Assembly (NCBI GenBank): GCA_002254895.1
Contig: NJDF01000048.1
Span: 1 to 6,900 of the forward strand
DNA from: Thermoprotei archaeon ex4572_64
GTDB lineage: Archaea > Thermoproteota > Thermoprotei > Thermoproteales > Thermocladiaceae
Reading direction: 5' to 3'
Length of the DNA stretch: 6,900 bases
Shown here: positions 5,261 through 6,900 of the stretch, piece by piece
How positions within the stretch are numbered: the first letter of the stretch is position 1
Layout of the letters: each line of letters opens with the position of its first letter
Translations under genes and position numbers: made by a program
The notes under the pieces: model-generated
The model's input: the letters and a program-made list of their open reading frames with translations, nothing else
Told to the model about the DNA's origin: nothing
The model's database searches: none

Positions 5261-6706
5261 ATGTGTGCCAAGAAAATAGAGGGTCCCCCTCCACCACAAG
5301 GAAGACTACCACCACAGATTCCCAGAGTTAAGGATGAGTTAATTGAGCGTTCACCTAAATTTCAAGAATGGCTTGAGTGGTTTGCAAAGAAGTGGCCAAA
5401 TACTAGTGAATGGGTTAGAGCTAGAGAATTTAAAGTTGACAAGTTCTTAAAAGAAGCAGCACTTATTCCAGGAAGGTTTGTTAGAACACATGACTACGGT
5501 TACAGATTAACAAGTGAGGAAAAGATAGCATTTTTTGCACAGAGATTAAGAGAGATGTTGAAGACTCATAGAACTCTAAGACATCACCTTGAAAACTGTA
5601 CTCACTGTGGTTACTGTATTGATAAGTGTCACATATGGCTTGCTTTTAGAAACTATAGAAATTCACCAGTAGGTAGAGCTGACCTTGTCAGAATGATATA
5701 TAAGTACTACAATAAGGTTACAGGAAAACTCTTCGGTAAACTTGTTGATGCTAAAGAACTCTCAGAAAGCATTCTTGATGAGCTTTGGATATATTCACAT
5801 CAATGTACACAGTGTAGAAGATGTGCCTACTTCTGCCCCTTCGGTATTGATAATGGTGAATTAATGAGAGCTGTACGTCAAATATTTGCTGAAATGGGTC
5901 TAGTTTATGACTTTGTAGGTGCAACCATGAGAAGTTTAGCACAATATGGTAATCAGATGTTCCTAACTCACAAGTCTATTAGAGTAGTTCTTGACGCATT
6001 AGAACAGGAAATAAAGGATGAGAAGGGCGTTGAGGTTCACATACCACTCGACAAGCCTAAAGCTAAAATACTATTTCTACCATCATCAACAGAGATCTTT
6101 GAAGTTGGTAATTTCGGACTCTTCATATCTGATTATCACCTACAATTTAGAGATCAAAGAGTAGTTGAGATAGCTCAGAGAGTTGGAGCTGAACTTGTAG
6201 TTTTTGGTGAATGTGGTCATGGCTGGAGACCGTTCAAGAACTACTGCATACCTGAACTTGAAAAGAAGGGTATAAAGGCAATGCACTTCATGCATCTCGT
6301 AGTTTGGGCTATGAAGAAGGGTAAGTTAAAGTTCAATAAGAAGCTATATGAACATGTAGTCACATATCACGATCCATGTAACTTAGCACGTGCAGGTGAT
6401 CTTATTGAGGAGCCAAGAATAATATTAAGAACAATCTTTGGTGGTGATTTTGTTGAGCGTGAGCACATTAAAGAGAGAACTCTATGCTGTGGTGCAGGTA
6501 CTGGCTTATTAGGTGATGATGTAATGCCATTTAGAGTATGGGCTGGATGGCCAAGCGTGTATGATGCTTGGAAGACTGGTGCTGACATACTGTCAACACC
6601 ATGCTCTATCGATAAGGCACAGTTCCCAGTTGTTATAGAGTATCACAAGGTCCCCATGCTATGTAAAGGTATCGCAGATCTAATATACTTCACTATAGAG
6701 ATGTAA
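5261..6706 (+). CDS. dsrK: DsrK, cytoplasmic iron-sulfur subunit (HdrD-like) of DsrMK
   Basis: A 481-residue soluble Fe-S protein, the catalytic partner of DsrM, proposed to reduce the DsrC trisulfide/disulfide at the inner membrane face. Seen: a proline-rich N-terminus (8-21); two ferredoxin motifs, C113/C116/C119/C123 (CTHCGYCIDKC) and C182/C185/C188/C192-Pro (CTQCRRCAYFCP); then an Hdr-type CCG region with C318 (ECGHG), C373 (HDPCNLAR), C409-C410-Gly (LCCGAG) and C448 (TPCSID). The spacings C373-x35-C409 and C410-x37-C448 are close to the five-cysteine HdrB/HdrD motif for the non-cubane [4Fe-4S] cluster. However, the fifth position of C-x2-C is Asp451; I cannot say from memory whether this is normal for archaeal DsrK. 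The start is fixed by the GGGGGT ribosome-binding site. The gene is intact and co-transcribed with dsrM. HdrD proper is the main alternative, and context favours DsrK. Confidence 0.95.
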   Translation: MCAKKIEGPPPPQGRLPPQIPRVKDELIERSPKFQEWLEWFAKKWPNTSEWVRAREFKVDKFLKEAALIPGRFVRTHDYGYRLTSEEKIAFFAQRLREMLKTHRTLRHHLENCTHCGYCIDKCHIWLAFRNYRNSPVGRADLVRMIYKYYNKVTGKLFGKLVDAKELSESILDELWIYSHQCTQCRRCAYFCPFGIDNGELMRAVRQIFAEMGLVYDFVGATMRSLAQYGNQMFLTHKSIRVVLDALEQEIKDEKGVEVHIPLDKPKAKILFLPSSTEIFEVGNFGLFISDYHLQFRDQRVVEIAQRVGAELVVFGECGHGWRPFKNYCIPELEKKGIKAMHFMHLVVWAMKKGKLKFNKKLYEHVVTYHDPCNLARAGDLIEEPRIILRTIFGGDFVEREHIKERTLCCGAGTGLLGDDVMPFRVWAGWPSVYDAWKTGADILSTPCSIDKAQFPVVIEYHKVPMLCKGIADLIYFTIEM

Positions 6707-6714
6707 ATTCACAA

Positions 6715-6742
6715 TAAACTTTTCTATTTCTTAATCTTCTCA
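6715..6742 (+). terminator. T/C-rich terminator after dsrMK
   Basis: Beginning nine bases after the dsrK stop, the plus strand is T-rich (aaacttttctatttcttaat, then cttctc). This fits a crenarchaeal termination tract between dsrK and the promoter of the next gene. Confidence 0.4.
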
Positions 6743-6748
6743 AACTTA

Positions 6749-6760
6749 TTACTTAAAATT
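6749..6760 (+). promoter_or_regulatory. TATA-like promoter of the methyltransferase gene
   Basis: The sequence ttacttaaaatt is centred ~27 bp before the ATG at 6782. No Shine-Dalgarno sequence precedes the ATG, so this gene probably starts a new leaderless transcript. The core acttaaaa is shared with the dsrM promoter. Confidence 0.5.
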
Positions 6761-6781
6761 TCCTCAACATTAATTCCTTTC

Positions 6782-6900
6782 ATGAAGAGAGGCTTCGTAT
6801 ACATCATCGGTGTAGGTCCAGGAGATCCTGAACTCTTAACAATTAAAGCAGTTAAGGCTTTAGAGAAGGCTGAAGTTGTCGTTTACGGTAAGTTAATTCC
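6782..6900 (+). CDS. Tetrapyrrole methyltransferase N-terminus, probably uroporphyrinogen-III C-methyltransferase (partial)
   Basis: Only the first ~39 residues are in the window; the gene runs off the right edge. The stretch [18 protein letters not shown] (6-23), followed by [13 protein letters not shown], is the P-loop-like GxGxGD signature and first strand-helix of the CbiF/CobA/CysG SAM-dependent methyltransferase family. Members methylate uroporphyrinogen III (SUMT, making precorrin-2) or later cobalamin intermediates. Known: siroheme is made from precorrin-2. Inference: beside dsr genes and a siroheme-amidase-like gene, SUMT for siroheme supply is the simplest reading. The N-terminus alone does not separate SUMT from CbiL or CbiF relatives, so no gene symbol is given. 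The start ATG is supported by TATA spacing and by lying six codons before the conserved strand. Confidence 0.85.
   Translation, partial: MKRGFVYIIGVGPGDPELLTIKAVKALEKAEVVVYGKLI

Overview
The window looks like a dissimilatory sulfite reductase (dsr) locus from an AT-rich thermophilic archaeon, most probably a crenarchaeote (Thermoproteota, Thermoproteales-like). The reasons are frequent AGA/AGG arginine codons, short TATA-like boxes about 26-33 bp upstream of ATG codons with no Shine-Dalgarno sequence (leaderless style), pyrimidine-rich 3' flanks, and archaeal-type DsrA/B/C/M/K proteins. Genus assignment is inference; there is no rRNA or other taxonomic marker here.

Layout, left to right. Bases 1-322 hold the C-terminus of a CbiA-family glutamine amidotransferase, in this context probably DsrN (siroheme amidation). 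Bases 367-837 encode a winged-helix DNA-binding protein, a candidate local regulator. Its 3' end overlaps, tail to tail, the end of dsrB on the minus strand (809-1904). dsrB is broken: an out-of-frame internal deletion of roughly 45-50 codons removes half of its ferredoxin domain. A 93-bp bidirectional promoter separates dsrB from dsrA (1998-3374, plus). Then come dsrC (3542-3943), the dsrM-dsrK pair (4112-5251 and 5261-6706, nine bases apart) and the start of a uroporphyrinogen-III/precorrin-type methyltransferase (from 6782, cut by the window edge).

The genes form one functional set. The methyltransferase would make the siroheme precursor and the CbiA/DsrN protein would amidate siroheme. 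DsrAB reduces sulfite using siroheme and [4Fe-4S] clusters, and passes sulfur to the C-terminal cysteines of DsrC as a trisulfide. Membrane DsrM (b-type heme, quinol side) and cytoplasmic DsrK (iron-sulfur, Hdr-like) re-reduce DsrC, linking sulfite reduction to the quinone pool. No DsrJ, DsrO, DsrP or DsrD is seen in the window.

The points most worth a second look are the internal deletion in dsrB (pseudogene or assembly error), the divergent dsrB/dsrA arrangement where adjacent co-directional dsrAB is the norm, and a similar promoter core ahead of several transcription units. No stretch of 300 bases lacks a gene; the two longest gaps (3375-3541 and 3944-4111) hold only terminator-like and promoter-like sequence.
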